This document shows, one piece after another, positions 8,711 to 18,180 of a DNA stretch of 64,000 nucleotides. Location: contig NZ_ARVU01000001.1 of assembly GCF_000384415.1 (NCBI RefSeq), positions 2,170,001-2,234,000 of the forward strand. The letters are read 5' to 3'. A program made the position numbers and the translations under genes. Under the pieces are notes generated by a model. That model did not search any database. It was given only the letters and a program-made list of their open reading frames with translations, and was not told where the DNA came from. How positions within the stretch are numbered: the first letter of the stretch is position 1; each line of letters begins with the position of its first letter. Source of the stretch: Cycloclasticus pugetii PS-1 (GTDB lineage Bacteria; Pseudomonadota; Gammaproteobacteria; Methylococcales; Cycloclasticaceae).

Positions 8711-9243
8711 TGAGTCAACCATCTCCTTTTAAAAATGCTGTTGATGCGGACACCTACCAAACCTTCCAAACACTTCTGTATAAAGAAGCGCGTCTTCTTG
8801 ACCATGAAGAGTATGACCAATGGCTAGCGATGCTAACGGACGATATTTATTACTATATGCCCGTACCCGCTCGCTATTTACGTGAAGAAAAAAAGCAGGC
8901 TATCAAACCTCTCGACGCAAATATTTTTAATGACTATAAAAAACAATTAGAGCTACGTATTGCTCGCTTTGCGACGAATCTCGTTTGGTCTGAGAACCCT
9001 CAAAACATGATAAACCACGCAGTGTCTAATATAGAGGTGTTCCCTACAGAGGTTGAGGGTGAATGGAACGTTCTCTCTGTTGTTACCGTTCTTAGAAGCC
9101 GACTGGATGGCGTAGAAAAGCGCATGGTGGTATCGCGCGATGATATTTGGCGCCTTGAAGACAATAGCCTCAAGCTGGCTAAAAGAAGCATGTTGTTTAA
9201 TCACACTGTCGTCCCAGATAGTAACCTTAACTTCTTCTTCTAA
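8710..9243 (+). CDS. Aromatic-ring-hydroxylating dioxygenase, beta (small) subunit
   Basis: 177 residues from the ATG at 8710, which overlaps the alpha-subunit stop as TAATG. That coupling and the family's usual length favour this start over an in-frame ATG 63 bases upstream. The fold is the NTF2-like cone of ring-hydroxylase beta subunits. Typical features are the YxxLLYKEARLLD-like N-terminus and WLAMLTDDIYYYMPVP. It has a structural role in the alpha3beta3 hexamer and sometimes influences substrate choice. The C-terminus ends NLNFFF, as in many homologues. A strong terminator follows 15 bases after the stop, so the transcription unit holds just the two subunits. Confidence 0.93.
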   Translation: MSQPSPFKNAVDADTYQTFQTLLYKEARLLDHEEYDQWLAMLTDDIYYYMPVPARYLREEKKQAIKPLDANIFNDYKKQLELRIARFATNLVWSENPQNMINHAVSNIEVFPTEVEGEWNVLSVVTVLRSRLDGVEKRMVVSRDDIWRLEDNSLKLAKRSMLFNHTVVPDSNLNFFF

Positions 9244-9258
9244 TTCACCTAAATAAAA

Positions 9259-9290
9259 AAACGCCTATTGTTTTAAAACAATAGGCGTTT
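9259..9290. terminator. Bidirectional intrinsic terminator
   Basis: A perfect 16+16 base inverted repeat (AAACGCCTATTGTTTT and its complement) with A- and T-rich ends. It sits between the convergent dioxygenase beta-subunit gene and the SnoaL-like gene, and can end transcription from both sides. Confidence 0.9.
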
Positions 9291-9357
9291 CTTAGACCAG
9301 CTCATTAAGCACTGCAACCGAGCTATCTCCATTACATCATATGTGAACTCTTACTCT

Positions 9358-9789
9358 TTAATCCCAAGGGCCTTTCGAGTCTTTTGGAATAAAGCCCAGT
9401 GCTTTAAGAAAAGGCACAAAATCGACTGCATCCCACTCTTCAATATTCAATCCATCTTTTATTCGCATAATATGAATAGCGTCTAGGTCAACATATTCAT
9501 TTGTCGGTGCAACACCATTAAACTCGCCAACATGTTTCATGCGTAGTTTCATTCTGCTAACCACCTTGTCACCTTCAGCAATTTGATCATAAAAGTGCCG
9601 ATCAAAATCTGTCATTGACTCTTGCAGCTTCATATTCATAATCATATGTGCATCTTTATCCAACGGTTCTTTTGCCATCGGCAAGTGGAACAAATGATCT
9701 GGGTGCAGTAAATCTCTCATATCATCAAAGCGTTTGCTGTCCATCGCTGCAAAAAACTCCCTAACAATTTTTTTATTAACCTCAGACAT
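9358..9789 (-). CDS. SnoaL-like / NTF2-fold protein
   Basis: 143 residues. The start VREFFAAMDSKRFDDMRDLLHPDHLFHLP is typical of SnoaL-type NTF2-like proteins: two helices, then the first strand with histidines facing a pocket. A central GDKVVSRMKLRMKHVGEFNG and later AIHIMRIKDGLNIEEWDAVD match the strands that close the cone. Such proteins include polyketide cyclases, ester-cyclase-like enzymes and many of unknown function. It is convergent with the dioxygenase and shares its terminator, so a link to aromatic metabolism is possible but not shown. GAGAGAG before the ATG is a good ribosome site. Confidence 0.8.
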   Translation of the reverse strand: MSEVNKKIVREFFAAMDSKRFDDMRDLLHPDHLFHLPMAKEPLDKDAHMIMNMKLQESMTDFDRHFYDQIAEGDKVVSRMKLRMKHVGEFNGVAPTNEYVDLDAIHIMRIKDGLNIEEWDAVDFVPFLKALGFIPKDSKGPWD

Positions 9790-9852
9790 TCTCTCTCCTT
9801 ATTTTCTTATTATTGATTCATTAGCATAAAGTAATAATAGCGTTGGGAGGGG

Positions 9853-10215
9853 TTATTTATTTAATAAGTCTGCCAGCCCTGCAAAGGGGTGTTGCCTTAA
9901 CTCTTCTTTAGTTTTATCTTCAGTTAATGAGCCATATTGATGATCAAGTTGCCTTGAATGCTCATTGTCATGGCAGTAAATGCATAACAACTCCCAATTA
10001 CTCCCGTCCTCAGGGTTATTATCATGATCGTGATCTCGATGGTGTACCGTCAACTCATGCAGCGTCTGTTGAGAAAACTCTCTTGCGCAACGACCACAAA
10101 TCCAAGGGTACATTTTTAACGCTTTCGCACGGTAACCAGTATCTCGTTGCTCACGATCTTTTCGAGCATTACTAACAACCTGATCCACTGTTTTACTCAA
10201 CTTATCTGTTGGCAT
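9853..10215 (-). CDS. yajD: YajD-type HNH endonuclease-domain protein
   Basis: 120 residues, similar in length to E. coli YajD (115). The N-terminus ARKDREQRDTGYRAKALKMYP is characteristic of the family. CGRC and CIYCHDNEH provide the four zinc cysteines, and HHRDHDHDNNPEDGSNWELL holds the HNH catalytic core. The family is widespread in proteobacteria and its physiological substrate is not known. The ATG is preceded by GAGG. Nothing suggests an intein, intron or phage context. Confidence 0.85.
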   Translation of the reverse strand: MPTDKLSKTVDQVVSNARKDREQRDTGYRAKALKMYPWICGRCAREFSQQTLHELTVHHRDHDHDNNPEDGSNWELLCIYCHDNEHSRQLDHQYGSLTEDKTKEELRQHPFAGLADLLNK

Positions 10216-10309
10216 TTATGCCTCCTCAAAAGTTCTCAACAACCGATACCAACACTGTCTTATTGAAAATACTGTTATCACTTTAATTGGTGCTTGAGTA
10301 TCAGCAAAC

Positions 10310-11101
10310 TCACCGAGGCATTCTCGCCCAAATCCAGCCTTCTTTTTCTGCTAATGCTCGTTCCTGCTTGGTTCGCGGCCCCTCACTTTCAGCACGAATA
10401 AAGTGATAACCTGCTAGCACACAAACCACTGCATCCAAAATATCATCATCGGCGATAACTAATTCTTTATCCATTTCTGATACATTCATTAACTGACTAA
10501 GACCATCAAAAATCCAGCTTCGTTCTTTGCTGATTTCTTTCTTATAACTTGTTGCCGGAAGAAGCTGGCAAGATTTCAGAGTTACCGCAGGGTAAACCTC
10601 TATCGCACTAATAGGGTCAACTAGTTCAGCGGACCAAGCCAAAGGGATTGTCGTCCCTAACTGATCCGTTAACTCATCTATTAACATCAAGGCAGCATGC
10701 GCTGTTCTAGCAATACGGTCAGCACCCACATCTAAAGATTGCTTCCCTGCTTTTTCTTTTATAAAAAAGTCTGTTCTGCGGCGAAACATCTGGTGGGCAT
10801 CGGTACTCAGCGAAGCGCCCGCCATATGGCCGATTAACTCTTCGCCCAGTTTTACTGGCCAGCCTAAGGGGGAATCAAGTGCTATTAAGGTCTTAACATT
10901 GCCTTGTTCTTTTATCCAATTGGACACGACATTAGCAACAGATTCGTTTTTAGCTACCTTTCTAGCCTTCTCTATGCTTAATATGCCGTTCGAAACAGAG
11001 CCTAACGCAAGACCCACTTTATTTGATTGCGTCGCGCAATCTATACCAATGATTGATACAGAATTATTAGTAGCCGCTAAATGCTCAGAACCTCTCGTCA
11101 C
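10310..11101 (-). CDS. DUF429 domain protein (predicted nuclease fold)
   Basis: 263 residues. The beta-strand SIIGIDCATQSNKVGLALG near residue 15 and the later IALDSPLGWP match DUF429, a family with an RNase H-like fold and conserved acidic residues but no established function. The C-terminal AVVCVLAGYHF is also typical of the family. The start is GTG, with AGAGG about 6 bases upstream; this site decides the start. It is on the same strand as the YajD-like gene with a 94-base gap, so co-transcription is uncertain. Confidence 0.75.
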   Translation of the reverse strand: MTRGSEHLAATNNSVSIIGIDCATQSNKVGLALGSVSNGILSIEKARKVAKNESVANVVSNWIKEQGNVKTLIALDSPLGWPVKLGEELIGHMAGASLSTDAHQMFRRRTDFFIKEKAGKQSLDVGADRIARTAHAALMLIDELTDQLGTTIPLAWSAELVDPISAIEVYPAVTLKSCQLLPATSYKKEISKERSWIFDGLSQLMNVSEMDKELVIADDDILDAVVCVLAGYHFIRAESEGPRTKQERALAEKEGWIWARMPR

Positions 11102-11153
11102 TAAAACCTCTTTTCGCCAACTTAAGCGCCTTGAGTGAAAATAACGTGAAAGT

Positions 11154-12800
11154 TTAGTCTAATGCGTTAAACAGTAATATTCCACCCAGCACACCCAAAA
11201 CCCAAGTAGTTAAAGGCGCATCACCCAGCATTAACGGCGAAAAACCATCTAAGCCTAAAATAACCGCAGCTGAAATCAGTAAACTCCCACCACAAATTGC
11301 CATAATACTCTTACGGTGATTTTTAGCCATTTGCTGCTTTATTTCTTCTAGTTGCGCTGATCTCCACTTAACCTCAAGCTCACCTTTTGAAGCATCACTG
11401 AGTACTTGGTACATCATCTCTGGCAACTCTGGTAATTTTTCCCCCATCATCGGCAGGTGTTCTTTTAACTTATTGAAGGTCGCTTTTGGCCCTACTTTAT
11501 TTTTATACCATTCCTCTAAATACGGTTTAGCGGTTTGCCATAAATCCAAATCTGGATAAAGCTGTCGACCTAAGCCTTCAATATTCAATAAAGTTTTTTG
11601 TAACAAGACTAGTTGTGGCTGCACTTCCATATCGAAACGACGCGCCGTTTGAAAAAGGCGTAAGAGCAAATGACCGTACGAAATTTCTTTTAACGGCTTT
11701 TCGAATATCGGCTCACACACTGCACGAATCGCGCTTTCAAACTCATCAACACGGGTTTCTTTAGGCACCCAGCCCGATTCAATATGCAATTGCGCCACAC
11801 GGAGGTAGTCACGCTGAAAAAAGGCTAGGAAATTTTCTGCTAAATAGCGCTGGTCTTCAAGCGTCACGCTTCCCATAATACCGAAATCCACCGCAAGGTA
11901 TTTTGCATCATCAGAGGCGAAAATATTACCCGGATGCATATCGGCATGAAAAAAATTATCCCGAAATACTTGTGCGAAAAATATTTCCACGCCCCGTTCG
12001 GCAAGTAACTTTAAGTCAACACCTTTTTCACGCAATTGATCTATTTTGCCTATTGGTGTGCCATAGATTCGCTCCATCACCATCACATTTTGGCGCGTAT
12101 AATCCCAGTACACATCGGGCACATAAAGGTGCTCTGAATTCTCAAAGTTTCGTCGTAACTGCGAGGCATTCGCGGCTTCTCGAACAAGATCCAACTCATC
12201 ATGAATGGTATGGTCAAACTCTTTAACCACATCTAAGGGTTTTAACCGTTTGGCCTCACCCCAGTATTTATTAGCAAGTTCCGCCAGGGTATATAACAGA
12301 CCCACATCTGAATTAATAATTTTTTCAATTCCCGGACGAAGCACTTTGACAACAACATCTTCGCCGGTATGCAATGTTGCTGTATGCACTTGCGCCACAG
12401 AGGCTGATGCCAAGGGACTAGGTGAGAAAGTCGAAAACACCTCTTCTATCGGAACCTCTAACGAGCTTTCGATAATCTGGCGCGCTAAATCATCAGCAAA
12501 GGGTGGAACATTATCTTGTAAGCGCGACAGCTCTTCGCCAATATCAGGTGGCAATAAATCTTGCCGTGTTGATAAAATTTGGCCAAACTTCACAAAAATA
12601 GGCCCCAAATCTTCTAGTGCCTTACGAAGACGTTCACCACGCGAACCCTTTCGTTTACCTAAAAAATAGCTAGGGGATAAATAGGTTAAATAACGTAACG
12701 GCCTAAATAAATGTAAATTAAATACAAACTCATCGAGACCATAACGCAACAACACACGCTGAATTCGAATGAGCCGAAAGGCCGTTGTTGGGTTTATCAC
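11154..12800 (-). CDS. ubiB: Ubiquinone biosynthesis protein UbiB (atypical kinase/ATPase)
   Basis: 548 residues (E. coli 546). Membrane-associated ADCK/COQ8-family protein needed for coenzyme Q synthesis; it has ATPase activity and is thought to help lipid precursors reach the Ubi complex. Visible: the KFGQ motif (71-74) in [11 protein letters not shown], the alanine-rich loop ASASVAQVH, the catalytic HADMHPGN, the metal motif VDFGIMG, and two C-terminal hydrophobic segments (about 500-548). It follows ubiJ by 13 bases and closes the hslVU-ubi operon. Confidence 0.97.
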   Translation of the reverse strand: MINPTTAFRLIRIQRVLLRYGLDEFVFNLHLFRPLRYLTYLSPSYFLGKRKGSRGERLRKALEDLGPIFVKFGQILSTRQDLLPPDIGEELSRLQDNVPPFADDLARQIIESSLEVPIEEVFSTFSPSPLASASVAQVHTATLHTGEDVVVKVLRPGIEKIINSDVGLLYTLAELANKYWGEAKRLKPLDVVKEFDHTIHDELDLVREAANASQLRRNFENSEHLYVPDVYWDYTRQNVMVMERIYGTPIGKIDQLREKGVDLKLLAERGVEIFFAQVFRDNFFHADMHPGNIFASDDAKYLAVDFGIMGSVTLEDQRYLAENFLAFFQRDYLRVAQLHIESGWVPKETRVDEFESAIRAVCEPIFEKPLKEISYGHLLLRLFQTARRFDMEVQPQLVLLQKTLLNIEGLGRQLYPDLDLWQTAKPYLEEWYKNKVGPKATFNKLKEHLPMMGEKLPELPEMMYQVLSDASKGELEVKWRSAQLEEIKQQMAKNHRKSIMAICGGSLLISAAVILGLDGFSPLMLGDAPLTTWVLGVLGGILLFNALD

Positions 12801-12813
12801 GTTACTTCCTTTT

Positions 12814-13437
12814 TCAGTCGTTTTCTAGGTTAAGCTTCGCCGCCATCAAGCGTTGGACTTTTGCCTCTAGCCGCTCAACAGATAATCGTAAGTCATCCAC
12901 ACCCGCTTTAAATTTATTCACTTCAAATTTAGAGGGCAATATATTTTGTTCTTCTCGAACATACTCTGATGCATTAATGGCGGTTGTCTTCGTTGTTTCT
13001 CGAACCCAAGCCGATACATCACGAACGAGGTTTCCAAATTGATGAGCCAATACATCACCTGTTATCTTCGATAATGGCTCTTCCCAGTCAACCTCTATCG
13101 CCTTAAGAAATGTTTGGAATTGAGCAGCCAACTCAGTATCGCCCTCTATCACCACATCGCCCGACAATAAGCTAGAGGTTGATGACTGTATATTCATCAT
13201 CGCCAATGCTAATGGTGTGCCTGAAATAGTGGCATCAGCTTTGCCCTCAAATACCTCTCGAATATCAAGCCCATCTGCGCTGATAATCATATAAAGGCTT
13301 AACTCTAGTTGCTGAAAATGTAATTCAATAACTCGACCTTCCATCCTAGCTAGCTGCTTAGGAACCTCTGGGTCGTAATCCAAATAACGGTTCACCGCTA
13401 TTTGCAATGGTTTCAAAAAAGGGCTGACTAATGACAC
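12814..13437 (-). CDS. ubiJ: Ubiquinone biosynthesis accessory factor UbiJ (SCP2 domain)
   Basis: 207 residues (E. coli 201). An SCP2-like lipid-binding domain occupies about 15-115, with hydrophobic strands such as [18 protein letters not shown], followed by a long helical tail with coiled-coil character (about 165-205, [22 protein letters not shown]). UbiJ scaffolds the soluble Ubi complex with UbiK and binds the hydrophobic ubiquinone intermediates. It sits between ubiE and ubiB, 5 bases after ubiE, which is the standard gammaproteobacterial arrangement. Confidence 0.93.
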   Translation of the reverse strand: MSLVSPFLKPLQIAVNRYLDYDPEVPKQLARMEGRVIELHFQQLELSLYMIISADGLDIREVFEGKADATISGTPLALAMMNIQSSTSSLLSGDVVIEGDTELAAQFQTFLKAIEVDWEEPLSKITGDVLAHQFGNLVRDVSAWVRETTKTTAINASEYVREEQNILPSKFEVNKFKAGVDDLRLSVERLEAKVQRLMAAKLNLEND

Positions 13438-13442
13438 AACAG

Positions 13443-14192
13443 CTACAGCTTATATCCCGTATGAACTGCCACAATACCACCCGTTAAGTTGTTCACTTGG
13501 CAACGCTCAAAGCCAGCTTCTTCCATCATACCTTTCAACGTGGATTGATCTGGATGCATACGAATTGATTCAGCGAGGTACTGGTAGCTATCACCATCTT
13601 TCGCAACTAATTCACCAATTTTAGGCAATAATTTGAATGAATACGCATCGTAAATCTTGTCTAAAAGTGGGTTGGTTGGCTTTGAAAACTCTAAAATCAA
13701 TAAGCGACCACCCGGTTTAAGTACATCAAACATCGAACGCAATGCGGCCTCTTTATCTGTAACATTTCTTAGTCCAAAACCGATACAAACCCGATCAAAC
13801 TGATTAGAGGCATAGGGCAAACACTCAGCATTTGCCAAATTGTAGGTAATGTTTGAAATATGACCTTTATCGATCATTCGATCACGGCCTACCCGTAGCA
13901 TTGCTTCATTTATATCTGCTAAAACAACTTTGCCGGTTTTTCCAACTCGTTTAGCAAACAGTGCTGACAGGTCTCCTGTTCCTCCGGCCAGATCAAGCAC
14001 CACATGTCCCGGCTTTACGTTCGCGATCTCTACGGTGAAGCGTTTCCACAACCGGTGAACACCCATCGACATTAAATCATTCATAATGTCGTACGACGGT
14101 GCAACCGAGTCAAAAACTTCTCGAACCTTAGTTACTTTTTCTGCAACGGGAACATCTTTAAAACCAAAATGAGTTGTCGTTTTATCTACCAT
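13443..14192 (-). CDS. ubiE: UbiE demethylmenaquinone/ubiquinone C-methyltransferase
   Basis: 249 residues (E. coli 251). SAM-dependent class I methyltransferase that methylates the benzoquinol ring in ubiquinone synthesis, and demethylmenaquinol where menaquinone is made. Motif I is [12 protein letters not shown] (65-76). The family signatures [18 protein letters not shown] and [11 protein letters not shown]-like [11 protein letters not shown] are visible. No menaquinone genes are in the window, so the ubiquinone role is the safer assignment. First of three consecutive ubi genes. Confidence 0.97.
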   Translation of the reverse strand: MVDKTTTHFGFKDVPVAEKVTKVREVFDSVAPSYDIMNDLMSMGVHRLWKRFTVEIANVKPGHVVLDLAGGTGDLSALFAKRVGKTGKVVLADINEAMLRVGRDRMIDKGHISNITYNLANAECLPYASNQFDRVCIGFGLRNVTDKEAALRSMFDVLKPGGRLLILEFSKPTNPLLDKIYDAYSFKLLPKIGELVAKDGDSYQYLAESIRMHPDQSTLKGMMEEAGFERCQVNNLTGGIVAVHTGYKL

Positions 14193-14218
14193 AGTAAAAC
14201 CCTTATAACCGCGCTGAT

Positions 14219-14575
14219 TTATGATGTCTGACGTTGATGGCCGGCTGCTTCAAGCCTGTTCAAATAATCCTGCCAGTTTTCTTCTTTATTCTCTGCCAAT
14301 TCAATAAGAAATGGCCATGAATACAAGCCTGTATCATGCTCATCACTGAATACAAGGCGAACGGCATAATTACCCACTGGCTCTATCGCAACAATATTGA
14401 CCGATTCTTTGCCAACTTGTAACACTTCTTGCCCAGGGCCATGCCCACGTACTTCTGCTGAGGGTGAAAATACGCGTAAGTATTCGCAACTCAATTTTAT
14501 TGTTCTACCATCATCAAAACTCAATGACAGCTCCCTGTTTTTTTGGTCTAGCACCAAATCTGTTATCGCTACCAT
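14219..14575 (-). CDS. DUF971 protein (gamma-butyrobetaine hydroxylase N-terminal-like)
   Basis: 118 residues. The whole protein is a DUF971 domain, also found at the N-terminus of gamma-butyrobetaine hydroxylases: strands carrying [27 protein letters not shown], then [25 protein letters not shown]. Stand-alone copies between hslU and ubiE are common in gammaproteobacteria and uncharacterised; DUF971 proteins have been linked to iron-sulfur cluster handling in some bacteria. It follows hslU by 7 bases and precedes ubiE by 26, so it is inside the operon. Confidence 0.88.
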   Translation of the reverse strand: MVAITDLVLDQKNRELSLSFDDGRTIKLSCEYLRVFSPSAEVRGHGPGQEVLQVGKESVNIVAIEPVGNYAVRLVFSDEHDTGLYSWPFLIELAENKEENWQDYLNRLEAAGHQRQTS

Positions 14576-14582
14576 GTTTTAC

Positions 14583-15914
14583 CTACAAAATATAACGCGA
14601 AAGATCTTCATCTGAAGCAAGCTCACCTAAGTGCTCGTCTACATACGCCGCGTCGATCACTTCATCTATCGGTGAGCCTGCCGGTGCGCGGAATGAAATC
14701 TCATCCAATAAACGCTCCAAAATTGTATGCAGACGACGAGCACCGATATTTTCAGTGCCTTCATTCACTTGCCAGGCCATTTCTGCAATCCGTGCCACCC
14801 CATCTTCTGTGAACTGCAAATTAACTTCTTCAGTTGCCAATAGGGCTGAATATTGCTCTGTTAACGAAGCATTTGGTTCTGTCAAAATACGCACAAAATC
14901 CGCTGCTACCAACGCATCTAGCTCAACTCGAATAGGGAATCGGCCTTGTAACTCGGGAATAAGATCTGAAGGCTTCGACACGTGAAACGCACCTGAGGCA
15001 ATAAATAAAATGTGGTCTGTTTTAACAGGGCCATACTTAGTCGTAACGGTACTCCCTTCAACTAAGGGTAACAAATCACGCTGAACGCCATCACGAGAAA
15101 CATCGGCACCGCCGCTATCACCTCGTTTACACACTTTATCCAGCTCATCTAAAAATACAATCCCCGTTTGCTCTAGGTTTTCTATTGCCTTGTGCTTTAG
15201 CTCATCGTCATTAACCAGTTTTGCCGCTTCTTCCTCGACCATCGCCACCAAAGCATGCTTAATGGACATTTTACGTTTCTTCTTTTTATCACCCGACATG
15301 TTTTGAAACATCCCTTGCAACTGGTTGGTCATTTCTTCCATACCAGGAGGTGCCATAATTTCCACACCCACGCTAGGCGCACTTATCTCGACTTCAATTT
15401 CCTTATCGTCTAATTCACCTTCACGCAGCTTTTTACGAAATTTTTGTCGTGTTGCATCACCCGTTGTATCGCTTGTATCGCTTGTATCTACGCTTTCAGC
15501 ACGCGGCAATAAAAGGTCTAGCACTCTGTCCTCGGCTGCATCTTCCGCTCTACGTTTGACTTTTCCCATCTCGACTTCACGGGTCATTTTAACGGCAATA
15601 TCAGCAAGATCACGTATAATAGAATCAACATCTCTACCGACATAACCCACCTCGGTAAATTTAGTTGCTTCAATTTTTATAAATGGCGCTTTGGCTAAGG
15701 TTGCTAAACGCCGCGCTATTTCTGTTTTACCAACGCCTGTTGGGCCAATCATTAAAATGTTCTTGGGCGTAATTTCACTGCGTAGATTCTCGGGTACTTG
15801 TGAGCGTCTCCACCGGTTTCTTAAGGCAATAGCTACGGCTCGTTTTGCCGCATTCTGCCCTACAATATGCTTATCAAGTTCATGCACAATTTCTTTTGGT
15901 GTCATTTGGCTCAT
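14583..15914 (-). CDS. hslU: ATP-dependent protease ATPase subunit HslU
   Basis: 443 residues, identical to the E. coli length. AAA+ unfoldase that caps the HslV peptidase and degrades misfolded or regulatory proteins in the cytoplasm. Walker A is GPTGVGKT (57-64), Walker B is IVFLDELDK, and the internal I-domain lies in between (about 110-240). The C-terminus ends LSRYIL, the short tail that inserts into HslV to activate it. It overlaps hslV by 4 bases (ATGA). Often heat-shock induced; I did not find a clear sigma-32 promoter upstream of hslV. Confidence 0.98.
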   Translation of the reverse strand: MSQMTPKEIVHELDKHIVGQNAAKRAVAIALRNRWRRSQVPENLRSEITPKNILMIGPTGVGKTEIARRLATLAKAPFIKIEATKFTEVGYVGRDVDSIIRDLADIAVKMTREVEMGKVKRRAEDAAEDRVLDLLLPRAESVDTSDTSDTTGDATRQKFRKKLREGELDDKEIEVEISAPSVGVEIMAPPGMEEMTNQLQGMFQNMSGDKKKKRKMSIKHALVAMVEEEAAKLVNDDELKHKAIENLEQTGIVFLDELDKVCKRGDSGGADVSRDGVQRDLLPLVEGSTVTTKYGPVKTDHILFIASGAFHVSKPSDLIPELQGRFPIRVELDALVAADFVRILTEPNASLTEQYSALLATEEVNLQFTEDGVARIAEMAWQVNEGTENIGARRLHTILERLLDEISFRAPAGSPIDEVIDAAYVDEHLGELASDEDLSRYIL

Positions 15915-16465
15915 ATTACTTCTTTCCCCTCGGACGTTAATTCTTCTATCGTTTGGTTATGATTAGTATAAATGCAGATATCGCCGGCAATATTGAGTGA
16001 TTTTTCTACAATCTCACGGGCACTCAATTCTGTATTTTCTAATAACGCTTTGGCTGCTGATTGTGCAAAGGGGCCACCTGAACCGATGGCAATAAGATCT
16101 TGCTCCGGTTGAATCACATCACCATTACCCGAAATAATCAGCGAGTCTTTACTGTCTGCAATTGCCAGTAGCGCTTCCAACTTACGCAGCATCCGGTCTG
16201 TTCGCCAATCTTTAGCCATTTCAACCGCCGCGCGGGTTAAATTACCATGATGCTTTTCAAGCATGCCTTCAAAACGCTCAAACAAGGTAAATGCATCGGC
16301 TGTTGCACCCGCGAAGCCAGCAATAACATCCCCACTAGCAAGTTTACGAACTTTTCGAGCATTTCCTTTCATAATCGTATTGCCCAAGGTGACTTGCCCA
16401 TCACCACCTATTACGACACTATCACCTCGTCGCACAGAGACGATTGTTGTTCCTCTAAAATCCAC
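15911..16465 (-). CDS. hslV: ATP-dependent protease peptidase subunit HslV
   Basis: 184 residues (E. coli 176). Threonine peptidase, proteasome beta-like. The product begins [14 protein letters not shown], so the catalytic threonine follows a five-residue propeptide rather than a lone methionine. Such short extensions are seen in other proteobacteria and imply removal before activity. Start is GTG with GAGAG a few bases upstream; no ATG fits. GDGQVTLGN and [13 protein letters not shown] are family motifs. First gene of the hslV-hslU-DUF971-ubiE-ubiJ-ubiB operon. Confidence 0.96.
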   Translation of the reverse strand: MDFRGTTIVSVRRGDSVVIGGDGQVTLGNTIMKGNARKVRKLASGDVIAGFAGATADAFTLFERFEGMLEKHHGNLTRAAVEMAKDWRTDRMLRKLEALLAIADSKDSLIISGNGDVIQPEQDLIAIGSGGPFAQSAAKALLENTELSAREIVEKSLNIAGDICIYTNHNQTIEELTSEGKEVI

Positions 16466-16601
16466 GATAATCTCTCATTTAAACTATTGACCCTTTATTT
16501 TACACAATAATCATGCCTTAGCGTGCATCCCTATTTGTTTAGCTAGTATTCATAGTTCTTATGATATTCTTACCCAATGTGTAAAACAGGGAGTGATTAT
16601 T

Positions 16602-17261
16602 GTGGATGAATTAAACCAAATTTCTCAAACACTGGCCTTGAGCATGGGCGCAGCGTGGGGGAGCGGTATCAATTTATACGCTACACTCTTAACCCTTGGT
16701 TACTTAGCGCATACTGGTCATATTGATTTGCCGCCTGATTTATTGATTGTAGCGGATCCGCTAGTAATGACCGCTGCTGGATTAATGTATGCAGTTGAGT
16801 TTTTTGCCGATAAGGTGCCCGGCGTAGATACCGGCTGGGATACCATCCATACTTTCGTGAGAATTCCTGCTGGCGCTATGTTAGCTGCTGGTGCTATTGG
16901 TGACATTGGCCCTGCCGCTGAAATTGCAGCAGCCATCGTTGGTGGAAGCTTAGCTGGTGCGACGCATGCCACAAAAACAGGTAGCCGTGCGTTAATAAAC
17001 ACATCACCCGAACCGTTCACCAACTGGACCGCCTCTATTATGGAAGATATCGCCGTTTTTGCAGGTGTTTGGGCGTCCATCCAACATCCGACCTTTTTTA
17101 TGGTCGGTTTAGTTTTATTTATCCTCTTAATGATTTGGGCACTACCAAAATTATGGCGTGCAATAAAACGCGTATTTACATTTTTAGGCAAGCTATTTGG
17201 CCCCTCTAACAATGATATCTTAGAGACACCCTCGGATGGTAAATTGCCAAAGCCAGACTAA
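16602..17261 (+). CDS. DUF4126 integral membrane protein
   Basis: About 219 residues. LSMGAAWGSGINLYATLLTLG at the N-terminus, then DTGWDTIHTFVRIPAGAMLAAGAIGD, match DUF4126, an uncharacterised multi-span family. Four or five hydrophobic segments are visible, with the last at about 170-190 followed by a basic tail. I prefer the GTG at 16602 because AGGGAG lies 8 bases upstream; the GTG at 16593 would overlap that ribosome site. The gene stands alone and converges on xerC with 8 bases between the stops. Confidence 0.8.
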   Translation: MDELNQISQTLALSMGAAWGSGINLYATLLTLGYLAHTGHIDLPPDLLIVADPLVMTAAGLMYAVEFFADKVPGVDTGWDTIHTFVRIPAGAMLAAGAIGDIGPAAEIAAAIVGGSLAGATHATKTGSRALINTSPEPFTNWTASIMEDIAVFAGVWASIQHPTFFMVGLVLFILLMIWALPKLWRAIKRVFTFLGKLFGPSNNDILETPSDGKLPKPD

Positions 17262-17269
17262 ACCAAAAC

Positions 17270-18178
17270 TTATTTCTTTTTCGGCTTAGCCTTTGGGTGC
17301 GCTTTATCGTAAACCGACGCTAGGTGTTGAAAATCTAAGTGCGTGTATACTTGCGTGGTACTAATATTACTGTGACCTAATAATTCTTGCACCGCTCGAA
17401 GGTCTTGGCTTGACTCCAACATATGACTCGCAAATGAGTGTCGTAACATATGTGGGTGCAAGCGCCCTTGCAAGCCTTGGCGTTTTCGCCATCGCTCTAA
17501 ACGCGACTGAATACTTCTTGTGCTTAAGCGTAAACCTGTCTTTCCGACAAACAACGCCATTTCACCCGTTTTAACCTTATCCATCCGCACTGCTAACCAT
17601 TTACGAATAGCGTTGACAGCCTTCCGGCCCAACGGTAATAAGCGGGACTTACCTCCTTTTCCGTTGACAACATGAACCGTTCGGCTACTTAAGTCCAAGT
17701 CCATTAAATCTATATTCGCTAATTCACTGACCCGTAGACCCGACGAGTAAAGCAGTTCCCACATCGCTACATCACGAATTTCCAGGTCATCATTGGGGAC
17801 CGCCTCTAACAGACTATTAATCTGGTCGACATCCAACACCTTAGGTAAGGTTTTCGCTGATTTCGGCGCTCGAATACCAGACGCAGGGTTATTCAACAGC
17901 ACATTGGTTTTAATGAGATAACTAAAAAAGCTCCGACAGGCCGATAATTCGCGCTGCAAACTTCGAGCACTCAAGCCTTTTCGGTGTCGCTGTGCGACAA
18001 AACGCCGAACATGGTGTGGATCAAGTTGCGACCATGAAACGAGCTCATTCTCATCACAATAATTAACTAATTGAGATAAGTCACGCGCATAGGCTTGTAA
18101 CGTATTTAAAGAGAATCTACGCTCAACGTTTAATGCATCTAAAAACTGCTGACGTGCCTCAACAGCCGCTGGTTCCAT
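17270..18178 (-). CDS. xerC: Tyrosine recombinase XerC
   Basis: 302 residues (E. coli 298). Works with XerD at dif to resolve chromosome dimers. All catalytic residues are visible: R149 (SSGLRVSEL), K174 (GKGGK), H243 and R246 (HMLRHSF), H269 (LLGHSN) and nucleophile Y278 (TTQVYTH). The N-terminal SAM-like core-binding domain spans about 1-95. Position after lysA-dapF-DUF484, with a 2-base gap, is the classical xerC locus and separates it from XerD and phage integrases. Confidence 0.97.
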   Translation of the reverse strand: MEPAAVEARQQFLDALNVERRFSLNTLQAYARDLSQLVNYCDENELVSWSQLDPHHVRRFVAQRHRKGLSARSLQRELSACRSFFSYLIKTNVLLNNPASGIRAPKSAKTLPKVLDVDQINSLLEAVPNDDLEIRDVAMWELLYSSGLRVSELANIDLMDLDLSSRTVHVVNGKGGKSRLLPLGRKAVNAIRKWLAVRMDKVKTGEMALFVGKTGLRLSTRSIQSRLERWRKRQGLQGRLHPHMLRHSFASHMLESSQDLRAVQELLGHSNISTTQVYTHLDFQHLASVYDKAHPKAKPKKK

Positions 18179-18180
18179 CG

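Noticed and set aside
6900-11150. Accessory stretch as a genomic island
   Set aside because: No flanking tRNA, direct repeats or integrase, and base composition looks like the neighbours.
16466-16592. Sigma-32 promoter for hslVU
   Set aside because: No CTTGAAA or CCCATnT pair at proper spacing was seen on the - strand.
16718-17212. 164-codon - strand frame opposite the DUF4126 gene
   Set aside because: The + strand gene has the family motifs and a ribosome site; the reverse frame has neither.
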